This document shows positions 19,340-27,810 of a stretch of 50,249 nt of DNA, in pieces (the first letter of the stretch is position 1; each line of letters starts with the position of its first letter). The notes below the pieces were generated by a model. That model saw nothing but the letters and a program-made list of their open reading frames with translations. It ran no database searches and was not told the DNA's origin. Source of the stretch: an uncultured Christensenellaceae bacterium. GTDB taxonomy: Bacteria; Bacillota; Clostridia; Christensenellales; Borkfalkiaceae. Location of the stretch: contig CAJUOI010000015.1 in NCBI GenBank assembly GCA_910588615.1, positions 1-50,249 on the forward strand, given 5' to 3'. The translations under genes were made by a program, and so were the position numbers.

Positions 19340-22300
19340 TTATTCGTCGTCCGCATTGTCGTCGTCGGAGAAAAGATCGCCGAACGAGAAGTCGTCGTCA
19401 ACGTCCGACAAGTCGTCCTCGTCGTCGCCTTCTCCGAACAGATCCTCGGACACGAAGTCCTCGTCGTCGCCCGCTTCGTCGAAGATCGAGCCGACCTCTC
19501 CGCCGTCCTCTTCCTCGTCCTCCGCGCCGAAGTCGAAGTCCTGCTCCACCACGCGCGCGTCGCGGCGCATTTCTTCCTTGTCGTCCTCGTCGTCAAACTC
19601 GCGGATAATGAGTTCTTCGTTGTTTTCGGTAAGCACCTTTACGTCGAGTGCAAGCGACTGCAATTCTTTTAAAAGCACCTTGAACGCTTCGGGAATTCCC
19701 GGTTCGGATATGTTGTTTCCCTTGACGATGCTCTCGTACGTTTTGACACGTCCTACGATATCGTCCGACTTGACCGTCAGAATTTCCTGCAAGATATGCG
19801 CCGCGCCGTAAGCTTCGAGCGCCCAGACCTCCATTTCGCCGAAACGCTGTCCGCCGAACTGCGCTTTCCCGCCGAGAGGCTGCTGCGTAACCATACTGTA
19901 AGGACCGATGGAACGCGCATGGATCTTATCGTCGACCAAGTGGATAAGTTTGATCATGTACATGATACCGATGGTAACGCGGTTTTCGAAGGGTTCGCCC
20001 GTTCTGCCGTCGAACACCTGGAATTTGCCGTCCACCTTGCCTTCGGGATTGTACAGGTTGTTCTCTTCAAAGAGCTTCTCGATGTCCTTCTCCGTTGCGC
20101 CGTCGAATACGGGGGTTGCGATCTTCCAGCCGAGCTGGCGGCAGACGTAACCGAGGTGCACTTCGAGCACCTGTCCGATATTCATACGCGAGGGAACGCC
20201 CAGAGGGTTGAGCAAGATCTGCAAAGGCGTACCGTCGGGCAGGAAAGGCATATCGCTTTGCGGCAGCACGCGGGAGATGACGCCCTTGTTTCCGTGGCGT
20301 CCAGCCATCTTGTCGCCGACCTGTATCTTACGCTTCTGCGCGATATACACGCGCACGAGCTTGTTAACGCCGGGCGAAAGCTCGTCTTTGTTTTCGCGTG
20401 TGAAAATTTTAACGTCTACGACGATACCGCCCTCTCCGTGAGGAACGCGCAGCGACGTATCGCGCACCTCCCTCGATTTTTCACCGAAAATAGCGCGCAG
20501 CAAACGTTCTTCGGGCGTGAGTTCCGTCTCGCCCTTGGGGGTAACCTTACCGACGAGAATGTCGCCGCTCGTAACCTCCGCACCGATACGGACGATACCG
20601 TCCTCGTCCAGATCTTTGAGCGCGTCGTCGCCCACGTTGGGAATGTCGCGCGTGATTTCTTCTTCGCCGAGCTTGGTGTCGCGCGCCTCCGTTTCGTGCT
20701 CCTCGATGTGGATAGAGGTGAACACGTCGTCCTGCACGAGCTTTTCGGAAATAAGAATTGCATCCTCGTAGTTATACCCTTCCCATTCCATGAAGCCGAC
20801 GAGAATGTTCTTGCCGAGGGCAAGCTCGCCGTTGTTGGTGGAAGGGCCGTCCGCAACGATCTCACCCTTCTCCACCCTGTCGCCCGTCGAGATGATGGGA
20901 CGTTGGTTGAGGCAGGTGCCTTGGTTGGAACGTTCGAATTTCTTTAAGGGATATTCCGTTTCGAAACCGCTGTTTTCGCGGATGACGATTTTATCGGACG
21001 AAACGCCGACGGCAACGCCCGCCTCTTTCGCTCTGACGATTACGCCAGAGTCGCGCGCGATCGCCGCTTCGATACCCGTTGCGACAATAGAGCTCTCCGT
21101 CTTTAACAGAGGTACTGCCTGACGCTGCATGTTCGAACCCATGAGGGCGCGGTTGGTATCGTCGTTTTCGAGGAAGGGAATGAGCGCCGTAGCCACGGAC
21201 ACGAGCTGCTTGGGGCTCACGTCCATATAGTCGATGTCCTCGCGCGGCATTTCGGTAATGAGTTCGCGGTGGCGGCAGCCGACGCGCTCGTTGACGAATC
21301 TTCCGCTTTCGTCGAGCGGTTCGTTCGCCTGTGCGACGACGTATCTGTCCTCTTCGTCCGCCGTGAGGTAGTCGACGTGGTCGGTAACGACGCCCGTTGC
21401 CTTATCCACCTTGCGGTACGGCGACATAATAAAGCCGAACTCGTTGACGCGCGAGAAAGTAGCGAGCGAAGAAATAAGCCCGATATTCTGACCTTCGGGG
21501 GTCTCGATGGGACACATCCGCCCGTAGTGCGAGTGGTGAACGTCGCGGACTTCGAAGGTCGCCCTGTCGCGGTTCAGTCCGCCGGGACCGAGCGCGGACA
21601 GCTTGCGCTTGTGCGTGAGTTCTGCGATCGGGTTGGTCTGATCCATGAACTGCGACAACTGCGAAGAACCGAAGAATTCGCGGATGACTGCGGAAATCGG
21701 ACGCACGTTGATCAGCGAGGAGGGCGTAACCTCCATGGGGTCTGCGGTCGCCATGCGCTCCTTGATGAGGCGTTCGAGACGCGCCATACCGATGCGCAGC
21801 TGGTTTTGTAACAGTTCCCCCACCGAACGCACGCGGCGGTTGCCAAGGTGGTCGATTTCGTCGATGGTGCCGATGCCGTACTGCAAGTCGAGATTGGTGG
21901 AAACGGCGGCGACAATGTCGTCTACCGTAACGCACTTATGGTTGAGCTTGTCGACGAGGGGCTGGATGATTTTCTTTTCGGAGGGGCTTACGCCCATCAC
22001 GCGCGCCTCGGTTTCGAGATCGACGGCGGCTTCCCGCTTGCCGGAATCGTCGCGCGCCAAAATCTCGTGGAAGAGCTTGCACGCCTTCACGAATTTCAGA
22101 CGGCTCTCCTTTCTCTTCTCGCGGTTCTTCTTTTCTTCCTGTTTTTCGTCCGCTTCGGGCTCCGTTTCGCGGGTGTAGTAAATCGCGTTGATTTCGTCGA
22201 GATACTTCTCGGCAACTTCCTCCGCCGAAAGCGTTTCGCATTCCGCCGCGATCTTTTTGGAGAACGCGAAGTTGGGATAGTAAATCGTCTTTAACAGACC

Positions 22301-23398
22301 GAACGCCTTTGGATTCTTGTCCGAAAGCGCGGCAAAATCCACGGTGTTGTTGGAAATGATTTTATGACGGATTTCCCCGTCCACAGGGTCGTTAACGAGT
22401 ACGAACACTTCGCCGATGCCCGCGTTCTGGATTTCCTTTGCCTTCTCCTCGGAAACGACCTCCCCCTTCGTTGCGAGCAACTCGCCCGTTTCGGGGTGGA
22501 AAATATCGTCCGCCAGACGGCAGCCGGGAAGACGGTAGGCAAGGTTGAGCTTTTTGTTGAACTTATACCGCCCGACCTTGACCACGTCGTAACGGCGCGG
22601 GTCGAAGAAGAGGTTATTGAGCTGCTGGCGCACGGAATCCTCCGTGGGCACTTCTCCGGGACGGATACGACGGTACAGAGCGATCAAGCCGTCCGATTCG
22701 CTCCTGATCGGCGGGTTTTCCTTGGAATCCCTTTCGATCGTCGCCTTGATCATCTTGTCGTTGCCGAACAGCTCCTCGAGGGCGCGGTCGCTGCCGAAGC
22801 CCAACGCGCGCAAAAGCACGGTCGCGGTCAGCTTACGCTTTCTGTCCACGCTCACCCAAAGCACGCCCTGCGCGTCCTGCTTGAATTCGAGCCAGGCGCC
22901 GCGGTTGGGAATGACCGTCGTTTCGTACATCTGCTTGCCCGTCTTGTCCGTCTCTGCGGAATTGTTCACACCGGGGGAACGAACGAGCTGCGACACGATA
23001 ACGCGTTCCGCGCCGTTGATAATAAAGGAACCGTTCTCCGTCATCAGCGGAAAATCGCCCATGAACACGTCCTGTTCCAACACCTCGTCCTTCACCTTAT
23101 TGACGAGGCGCACCTTCACGCGAAGGGGCAGGGCGTACGTGGCGTCGCGGTTGCGGCATTCTTTTTCGTCGTACTTGGGCTTATCCCCGAACGAGTGGTC
23201 GAGGAAATACAGCTCGAAGTGGTCGGAAAAGTCGGTAATGGGAGAGAAATCCTCGAAGATGTCGCCGATGCCCTCGTTGATAAAGGAATCGTAGCTTTCC
23301 TTCTGAATCTCGACGAGATCGGGAATGTCGATGACTTCGTTGATCTTGCCGAACTTTCTTCTCTCGGTTTTGCCGTACTTTTGAATTGGTAAGTTCAT
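19340..23398 (-). CDS. rpoB: RNA polymerase beta subunit with long acidic C-terminal tail
   Basis: The 1352-residue product has the expected beta landmarks: the rifampicin pocket (SSQLSQFMDQTNPIAELTHKRRLS-type segment, here with KRKLSALGPGG, about residues 600-640), the GDKMAGRHGNKG segment near residue 1020, and the C-terminal clamp part MEVWALEAYGAAHILQEILTVKSDD. After the normal end (about residue 1265) comes a tail of some 86 residues made largely of Asp and Glu, with a few Phe. Such a tail is longer and more acidic than in well-studied Bacillota. The gene is first in its unit; rplJ and rplL, usually just upstream, are absent, and genes of unrelated function diverge from it. AAAAGGAG lies about 11 bases before the ATG. 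Confidence 0.97.
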   Translation of the reverse strand: MNLPIQKYGKTERRKFGKINEVIDIPDLVEIQKESYDSFINEGIGDIFEDFSPITDFSDHFELYFLDHSFGDKPKYDEKECRNRDATYALPLRVKVRLVNKVKDEVLEQDVFMGDFPLMTENGSFIINGAERVIVSQLVRSPGVNNSAETDKTGKQMYETTVIPNRGAWLEFKQDAQGVLWVSVDRKRKLTATVLLRALGFGSDRALEELFGNDKMIKATIERDSKENPPIRSESDGLIALYRRIRPGEVPTEDSVRQQLNNLFFDPRRYDVVKVGRYKFNKKLNLAYRLPGCRLADDIFHPETGELLATKGEVVSEEKAKEIQNAGIGEVFVLVNDPVDGEIRHKIISNNTVDFAALSDKNPKAFGLLKTIYYPNFAFSKKIAAECETLSAEEVAEKYLDEINAIYYTRETEPEADEKQEEKKNREKRKESRLKFVKACKLFHEILARDDSGKREAAVDLETEARVMGVSPSEKKIIQPLVDKLNHKCVTVDDIVAAVSTNLDLQYGIGTIDEIDHLGNRRVRSVGELLQNQLRIGMARLERLIKERMATADPMEVTPSSLINVRPISAVIREFFGSSQLSQFMDQTNPIAELTHKRKLSALGPGGLNRDRATFEVRDVHHSHYGRMCPIETPEGQNIGLISSLATFSRVNEFGFIMSPYRKVDKATGVVTDHVDYLTADEEDRYVVAQANEPLDESGRFVNERVGCRHRELITEMPREDIDYMDVSPKQLVSVATALIPFLENDDTNRALMGSNMQRQAVPLLKTESSIVATGIEAAIARDSGVIVRAKEAGVAVGVSSDKIVIRENSGFETEYPLKKFERSNQGTCLNQRPIISTGDRVEKGEIVADGPSTNNGELALGKNILVGFMEWEGYNYEDAILISEKLVQDDVFTSIHIEEHETEARDTKLGEEEITRDIPNVGDDALKDLDEDGIVRIGAEVTSGDILVGKVTPKGETELTPEERLLRAIFGEKSREVRDTSLRVPHGEGGIVVDVKIFTRENKDELSPGVNKLVRVYIAQKRKIQVGDKMAGRHGNKGVISRVLPQSDMPFLPDGTPLQILLNPLGVPSRMNIGQVLEVHLGYVCRQLGWKIATPVFDGATEKDIEKLFEENNLYNPEGKVDGKFQVFDGRTGEPFENRVTIGIMYMIKLIHLVDDKIHARSIGPYSMVTQQPLGGKAQFGGQRFGEMEVWALEAYGAAHILQEILTVKSDDIVGRVKTYESIVKGNNISEPGIPEAFKVLLKELQSLALDVKVLTENNEELIIREFDDEDDKEEMRRDARVVEQDFDFGAEDEEEDGGEVGSIFDEAGDDEDFVSEDLFGEGDDEDDLSDVDDDFSFGDLFSDDDNADDE

Positions 23399-23446
23399 CC
23401 GTCAAATAACTCCTTTTTTGCGTTGTTATCATTTGGCGATTTACCG

Positions 23447-23475
23447 AGTATATCTTTTCATCGATAAAAATCGAA
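23447..23475 (-). promoter_or_regulatory. Possible rpoB promoter
   Basis: On the minus strand TATACT (23447-23452) is the best -10 in the leader, with TTCGAT (23470-23475) 17 bases upstream as a weak -35. The predicted start would leave about 43 bases of leader. Confidence 0.35.
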
Positions 23476-23504
23476 ATGTTTTATGAAAAAATTCCTTCCG
23501 ACCC

Positions 23505-23533
23505 TTTACTTTCGCGCCTGTTTACGCTATAAT
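23505..23533 (+). promoter_or_regulatory. Promoter for rqcP-ispDF
   Basis: TTTACT (23505-23510), 17-base spacer, perfect TATAAT (23528-23533). The predicted start is 23540, 158 bases before the rqcP ATG. An ATG sits exactly at 23540 and opens a 46-codon frame ending at 23680; whether that is translated is uncertain (see findings). Confidence 0.65.
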
Positions 23534-23697
23534 ATAGGAATGAAGCAAGTCGTTTTTAACACGTTTTTCCCGAAAAACGCGCTAAAAACCTATCATAAAC
23601 ATAATGATACAGTATGTTATTATATCCTTTGTTTGAAAAGATGTCAACCGCTTTTGAACGCCGTTGTAAAAAAAATTTAAAAAATTCGGAGAAAAGC

Positions 23698-23958
23698 ATG
23701 AGAATCGACAAATTTTTAAAAGTTTCGCGCATTTTAAAGCGCAGAACGGTTGCGCGCGAGGCGTGCGACGCAGGCAAAATTTATATCAACGGCAAGGAAG
23801 TCAAGCCCTCGAAAGAGGTCAAGGTCGGCGACGTGGTCGAGCTCTTCTACACTGCGGGCAGCGTAAAATTCAGGATACTCGCCGTCAAGGAAACGGTAAA
23901 GAAGGACGAAGCGCAATCCCTCTTCGAAGCGATCCCGTCGGATACGGAAGGAGACTGA
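23698..23958 (+). CDS. rqcP: S4-domain RNA-binding protein of the RqcP/YabO family
   Basis: The 86-residue product is one S4 domain (residues 1-55: MRIDKFLKVSRILKRRT, then INGKEVKPSKEVKVGDVVEL) with a short C-terminal extension. In Bacillus subtilis RqcP binds the large ribosomal subunit and helps RqcH add alanine tails to stalled chains in ribosome quality control. The frame is open further upstream, but GGAG at the right distance and the family's usual N-terminus place the start at this ATG. Its stop is one base before ispDF, so the two are co-transcribed. The Hsp15 heat-shock family is a close alternative name. Confidence 0.9.
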   Translation: MRIDKFLKVSRILKRRTVAREACDAGKIYINGKEVKPSKEVKVGDVVELFYTAGSVKFRILAVKETVKKDEAQSLFEAIPSDTEGD

Positions 23959-23959
23959 A

Positions 23960-25081
23960 ATGATATCTGCGATTATCGTGGCGGCGGGCAGCGGTGTGCG
24001 CGCGGGGTTTCGGGAAAACAAGGTGCTGCGGGAGCTGAACGGCTTACCCGTGCTCTCCTACTCCCTGTCGGCGTTCGCCCCCCTTGCGGACGAAATGCTT
24101 GTTGCCTGTCGGGAGGAGGACAAAACGGAGGTAAACGCTCTCCTGCGCCCCTACCCGAACGCCCGCACGGTGCGCGGCGGCAAAACGCGCGGGGAAAGCG
24201 TATGCTCCGCACTCAAAGAGGCGGCGGGCGACGTCGTTTTGATACACGACGCGGCGCGCCCCTTCGTTACGGATAAAATCATTCGGGACTGTATCGCAAG
24301 CGTCGAAGCGTTCGGCAGCGGCGTGTGCGCGCTCCCTTCTACCGACACGGCGGTGCTTGCGCAGAACGGAGAAGTGAAGAGCGTCCCCCCGCGGGACGAG
24401 GTGTTTACCGTGCAGACCCCGCAGGGCTTTTACAGAGCAACCCTGCTTACGGCGTACGAGCGGGCGTTGGCGGAAGGAGCGGAATTTACCGACGACGGCG
24501 GTTTGTACTCAAAATACGTAGGGTCTCCCCGTCTCTTTCTCGGCGACAGAGCCAACAAAAAGCTGACGTTTGCCGAAGACTTTCTCCCTGCCGAACGCGT
24601 CGGCTTCGGCGTCGACACCCACGCGTTTTACGACGGAGACGAGGGCGCGCCCCTTGTCGGCTTCATCACGCTCGGCGGGGTTCGCATCCCCTCCGACCGT
24701 CCGTTAAAGGCGCACAGCGACGGCGACGTTCTCGTGCACGCGCTGATGGACGCGCTGCTTTCGGCGGCAGGACTTCGGGACATCGGCTGTTACTTCCCCG
24801 ATACGGACGAAAAATTCCGCAATGCGGATAGCATGAAGTTGCTGGCGGAGGTAAGTCGCCTTGTGCGTGAAGCGGGCTATTCCGTGGCAAACGCAAGCGT
24901 TTCGATCCTTGCGGAAACGCCGCGTCTGTCGCCGCATATCGAAGAGATGAAGCGCAATTTAAGCGCAGCCCTGAACTTAACCGAAAACGCCGTCGGCATT
25001 GCCGCGGGCACCAACGAAAAGCTGGGTTATATCGGCGAAGGCAAAGGGATTACCTGCTACGCCACGGTGTTGTTGAAATAA
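23960..25081 (+). CDS. ispDF: Bifunctional IspD-IspF enzyme of the MEP isoprenoid pathway
   Basis: The 373-residue fusion joins two non-consecutive steps of the MEP pathway. Residues 1-210 are IspD (cytidylyltransferase: AAGSGVRAG nucleotide loop, GGKTRGESV, VLIHDAARPFV), which makes CDP-methylerythritol. Residues about 213-373 are IspF (cyclodiphosphate synthase: GVDTHAF with the zinc-binding Asp and His, KAHSDGDVLVHALMDALL with the third zinc ligand, and GTNEKLGYIGEGKGI at the end). Fused forms are known in several bacterial groups and may organise IspE around them. GGAAGGAG precedes the ATG. The enzymes supply isoprenoids for quinone-free anaerobes mainly as carriers for wall synthesis. 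Confidence 0.95.
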   Translation: MISAIIVAAGSGVRAGFRENKVLRELNGLPVLSYSLSAFAPLADEMLVACREEDKTEVNALLRPYPNARTVRGGKTRGESVCSALKEAAGDVVLIHDAARPFVTDKIIRDCIASVEAFGSGVCALPSTDTAVLAQNGEVKSVPPRDEVFTVQTPQGFYRATLLTAYERALAEGAEFTDDGGLYSKYVGSPRLFLGDRANKKLTFAEDFLPAERVGFGVDTHAFYDGDEGAPLVGFITLGGVRIPSDRPLKAHSDGDVLVHALMDALLSAAGLRDIGCYFPDTDEKFRNADSMKLLAEVSRLVREAGYSVANASVSILAETPRLSPHIEEMKRNLSAALNLTENAVGIAAGTNEKLGYIGEGKGITCYATVLLK

Positions 25082-25083
25082 CT

Positions 25084-25290
25084 TATGAATATGCGTTTGA
25101 ACGGGGTACTTCCCACGGGTTTTACAACTATCACCCTAACAACAAGGGCAGCGTAATTTTCCGGCAGAAAATCGCAAACGAAGCCTCGGGCGGCAAAGTC
25201 GAAACCGTACGCGGCTACGAAGATTACTACGACGGCACGTCCGCTGAAATTTTAGAATTTAAGGTGGAATCATCATGGCAAAATCTATGA
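25084..25290 (+). pseudogene. Coding-looking remnant without start codon
   Basis: Between the ispDF stop and radA there is a 68-codon open frame with codon use like the neighbours but no ATG, GTG or TTG start with a ribosome binding site. It reads YEYAFERGTSHGFYNYHPNN... to ...EFKVESSWQNL, and its stop lies 13 bases inside radA in another frame. It looks like the last part of a soluble protein left after deletion of its 5' end. The family is not recognised. It could also be chance open sequence. Confidence 0.4.
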
Positions 25291-26642
25291 CTCAATTCGT
25301 TTGCAACGAATGCGGCTACACCTCCCCCAAGTGGCTGGGGCGGTGTCCCGACTGCGGCAAGTTTAACACGCTTATCGAAGAAGCGGTAACTCCCGCCCCG
25401 ACGGGCAAACAAAGGAGCGCTTTCCGCACGGGAAGCGCTCGCCCTATTCCCCTCTCTCAGGTGGCGTTCGAAAAGTACGAGCGCGTGTCCTCGGGGAATT
25501 CCGAACTCGACGTCGTCCTCGGCAGCGGTATCGTAAAGGGTTCGCTCGTGCTCGTGGGCGGCGATCCGGGGGTGGGCAAATCCACTCTGCTGACGCAGGT
25601 TGCCGCGCATCTTGCCAAGGAACACAAAGTGCTCTATCTTTCGGCAGAAGAAAGCTGTTCGCAGGTAAAACTGCGCTGCGAACGGTTGGGCTTGAATTCG
25701 AAAAACCTGCTCCTTCTCAACGAAACGAATCTCGATAACGCGGAAGAAGCGTTTTACGACGCGGAGTACGTGATCATCGACAGTATTCAGGCAGTGTACA
25801 CGGATGCGCTGAACTCCTCGGCGGGCAGCGTAGGACAGGTGCGCGAATGCGCAAGTAAGCTTATGCGCATAGCAAAGTCCCGTTCGATCACCTTTTTCAT
25901 CATCGGGCACGTTACCAAGGAAGGCACGCTTGCGGGGCCCAAGGTACTCGAGCATATCATGGACGCGGTATTGTACTTCGAGGGCGAAAACACGGAAAAC
26001 TTTAAAATTCTGCGGGCGGTAAAAAACCGCTTCGGTTCGGTACAGGAGGTGGGCGTATTCGAGATGACGGGCGAAGGAATCGTCGGACTTTCGGATTATT
26101 CCGCCCTCTTTCTCTCGGATACCCGCGGCACGGCAGCAGGCGCGGCGGTAACCCCCAGCGAAACGGGCAACCGCTGCATGATGGTTGAAATCCAGACGCT
26201 GATGAGCAAGACCGCATACGGACTTCCGCGCCGAATGTCCTTAGGGGTGGATTTCAACCGCCTCGTGGTGCTCATTGCCGTGCTGGAAAAACGGTGCGGG
26301 CTTCCCCTCGGCACGCAGGATATTTATCTGAACGCCATGGGCGGGATCAAGCTGAACGAACCGAGCGCGGATCTGGCGGTGTGCGCGGCGCTTACGAGCG
26401 CGGAGCGCATGATCCCCGTGGATAAGTATACGGCGCTCTTCGGCGAGGTCGGATTGACGGGCGAGGTGCGCGGTGTGAACTTTGCGGACAAGCGCGTAAA
26501 CGAATGTCTGAAAATGGGCTTTCAACGGGTGATCCTGCCCGCCAAAAACATGAAAGCGTGTGAAAAGTTTAAAGGAAAAATCGACCTCGTGCCCGTTTCG
26601 TACGTCGGGCAAATGATCAAGGAACTGTTTCCGAAAAAGTGA
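25275..26642 (+). CDS. radA: DNA repair protein RadA
   Basis: The 455-residue product matches RadA/Sms along its length: an N-terminal C4 zinc finger (Cys10, Cys13, Cys24, Cys27), a RecA-like ATPase with P-loop GGDPGVGKST near residues 95-104, the RadA-specific KNRFG motif near 250, and a C-terminal Lon-like domain with ADLAVCAALTSA and GEVGLTGEVR. RadA is a hexameric helicase that drives branch migration during recombination and transformation. AAGGTGG precedes the ATG, and the start overlaps the remnant frame before it. In many Clostridia radA follows clpC; here it follows ispDF. Confidence 0.97.
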   Translation: MAKSMTQFVCNECGYTSPKWLGRCPDCGKFNTLIEEAVTPAPTGKQRSAFRTGSARPIPLSQVAFEKYERVSSGNSELDVVLGSGIVKGSLVLVGGDPGVGKSTLLTQVAAHLAKEHKVLYLSAEESCSQVKLRCERLGLNSKNLLLLNETNLDNAEEAFYDAEYVIIDSIQAVYTDALNSSAGSVGQVRECASKLMRIAKSRSITFFIIGHVTKEGTLAGPKVLEHIMDAVLYFEGENTENFKILRAVKNRFGSVQEVGVFEMTGEGIVGLSDYSALFLSDTRGTAAGAAVTPSETGNRCMMVEIQTLMSKTAYGLPRRMSLGVDFNRLVVLIAVLEKRCGLPLGTQDIYLNAMGGIKLNEPSADLAVCAALTSAERMIPVDKYTALFGEVGLTGEVRGVNFADKRVNECLKMGFQRVILPAKNMKACEKFKGKIDLVPVSYVGQMIKELFPKK

Positions 26643-26650
26643 TAATACGA

Positions 26651-26683
26651 ACCGCCCTCCGCTTTTACCAAGCGGAGGGCGGT
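26651..26683. terminator. Bidirectional terminator between radA and trmB
   Basis: A perfect 14-pair GC-rich stem (26651-26664 with 26670-26683) and five-base loop lies between the convergent stops of radA and trmB. T-runs are short on both sides, but the position and strength suit a shared terminator, which would also end the long right-hand operon. Confidence 0.8.
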
Positions 26684-26699
26684 TGCTTCGACTCCCTTC

Positions 26700-27377
26700 T
26701 TAATTTTTAATTGCTACGGCGCGGAAAATCTTCTTTCCCTGCGCCGAAAAATTTGCCTCATACTCGGTAACGATATTGTCCTCCGCATACTCGCTGCGGT
26801 GCAAATCACGCGTAACGTCCATTACCGTAAAGCCGTTTTCTCGATATTTTCCCAACGAATAGTCAAAGAACTCCTCGCTGTCCGTCTTTTGGATAATTTC
26901 GCCCTGCGGCATTAACAGCTGTTTATAAATCGCAAGAAAGCGCGGCGAAGTCAGGCGTTGCCGCTCTCTGCTGCGTTCGGGCAGAGGCGTGGAAAAATTC
27001 AGATAGATGCGCCCGACGCTTTCCTCGCCGAGATAGCACGGCAAAATTTCGGCGGGTACGTTTAAAAAACGGATATTCGTTAATCCTTCCGCCTTAACGC
27101 GCTCCATTGCGGCAAGCACTACGTTGTCGCAAATTTCCACCGCAAGAAAATTGACGTTCGGCTCCCGTTTCGCCTTTTCCGCCACGAACGCCCCGTTGCC
27201 GCATCCGATTTCGAGCTCGACGGGATTACCATTTTTAAATACTTCGGCGTAATCCAAGCGCGCGCGGAAATGCTCCGCCGCCTCTTTCAGATTCAAACAC
27301 GGTCTGCCGCGGGCGACCAGCAAATCGCCGCACGCGGAAATGCGCGGCTCCAGATTACGCTTCCTGCGCATTCTCAT
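26700..27377 (-). CDS. trmB: tRNA (guanine-N7-)-methyltransferase
   Basis: The 225-residue product methylates G46 in the tRNA variable loop with S-adenosylmethionine. It has the N-terminal NLEPRIS-type lead-in, the SAM loop ELEIGCGNGAFV near residues 56-67, the FLAVEI strand, and a C-terminal TEYEANF segment typical of TrmB. The usual NFxDPWPK signature reads NFSTPLPERSRERQRLT here: the Asp and Trp are replaced by Thr and Leu, which is odd for the family. The chosen ATG starts two bases after the dut stop codon begins to clear (TGA-C-ATG); a longer upstream extension would run through dut and is rejected. It is the last gene of the operon. Confidence 0.9.
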   Translation of the reverse strand: MRMRRKRNLEPRISACGDLLVARGRPCLNLKEAAEHFRARLDYAEVFKNGNPVELEIGCGNGAFVAEKAKREPNVNFLAVEICDNVVLAAMERVKAEGLTNIRFLNVPAEILPCYLGEESVGRIYLNFSTPLPERSRERQRLTSPRFLAIYKQLLMPQGEIIQKTDSEEFFDYSLGKYRENGFTVMDVTRDLHRSEYAEDNIVTEYEANFSAQGKKIFRAVAIKN

Positions 27378-27378
27378 G

Positions 27379-27810
27379 TCAGTTCTTCCCCGTCGAGCCG
27401 AATCCGCCCGCCCCGCGCACGGTATCCGAAAGCGTTTCCGCCTCCGCAAATTCCGCCGTATAGTAGGGCGCGATCACAAGCTGCGCAACGCGGTCGCCCG
27501 CCTCTACCTTGCGCGCCTCTTTACCGTGGTTGTGCAGCGCCACCATAATTTCGCCGCGGTAGTCGCAGTCGATCACCCCCACCTTGTTGGCGGGCGCCAG
27601 ATCCTGCTTGCACGCAAGTCCGCTGCGCGCGTACACCAAACCCACCGTACCCGCAGGCAATTCCACGGCGATACCCGTGTGCACGAACCTCGTTTCGCCC
27701 GCGCCGATAACCTCGCCCGCGCAAGCGTATAAATCCGCGCCCGCAGCATTTTCCGACCCATAGGCGGGCAGCTTTGCATTTTCGTTTATTTTTTTTACGT
27801 TGACCTTCAT
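27379..27810 (-). CDS. dut: dUTP diphosphatase
   Basis: The 143-residue product is a trimeric dUTPase that cleaves dUTP to dUMP and keeps uracil out of DNA. All five motifs are present: AAGADLYA, ARSGLA, a VIDCDYRGEI stretch that carries the catalytic Asp region, GDRVAQLVI, and the C-terminal RGAGGFGSTG that closes over the site. The start is the ATG that overlaps the previous gene's stop as ATGA; an ATG five codons upstream is possible but lies inside that gene. It is translationally coupled to the lipoprotein gene. Confidence 0.95.
   Translation of the reverse strand: MKVNVKKINENAKLPAYGSENAAGADLYACAGEVIGAGETRFVHTGIAVELPAGTVGLVYARSGLACKQDLAPANKVGVIDCDYRGEIMVALHNHGKEARKVEAGDRVAQLVIAPYYTAEFAEAETLSDTVRGAGGFGSTGKN

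Noticed and set aside
27378..27449. N-terminal extension of trmB into dut
   Set aside because: Twenty-four extra codons would lie within dut and do not resemble TrmB; the ATG after the dut stop fits the family.
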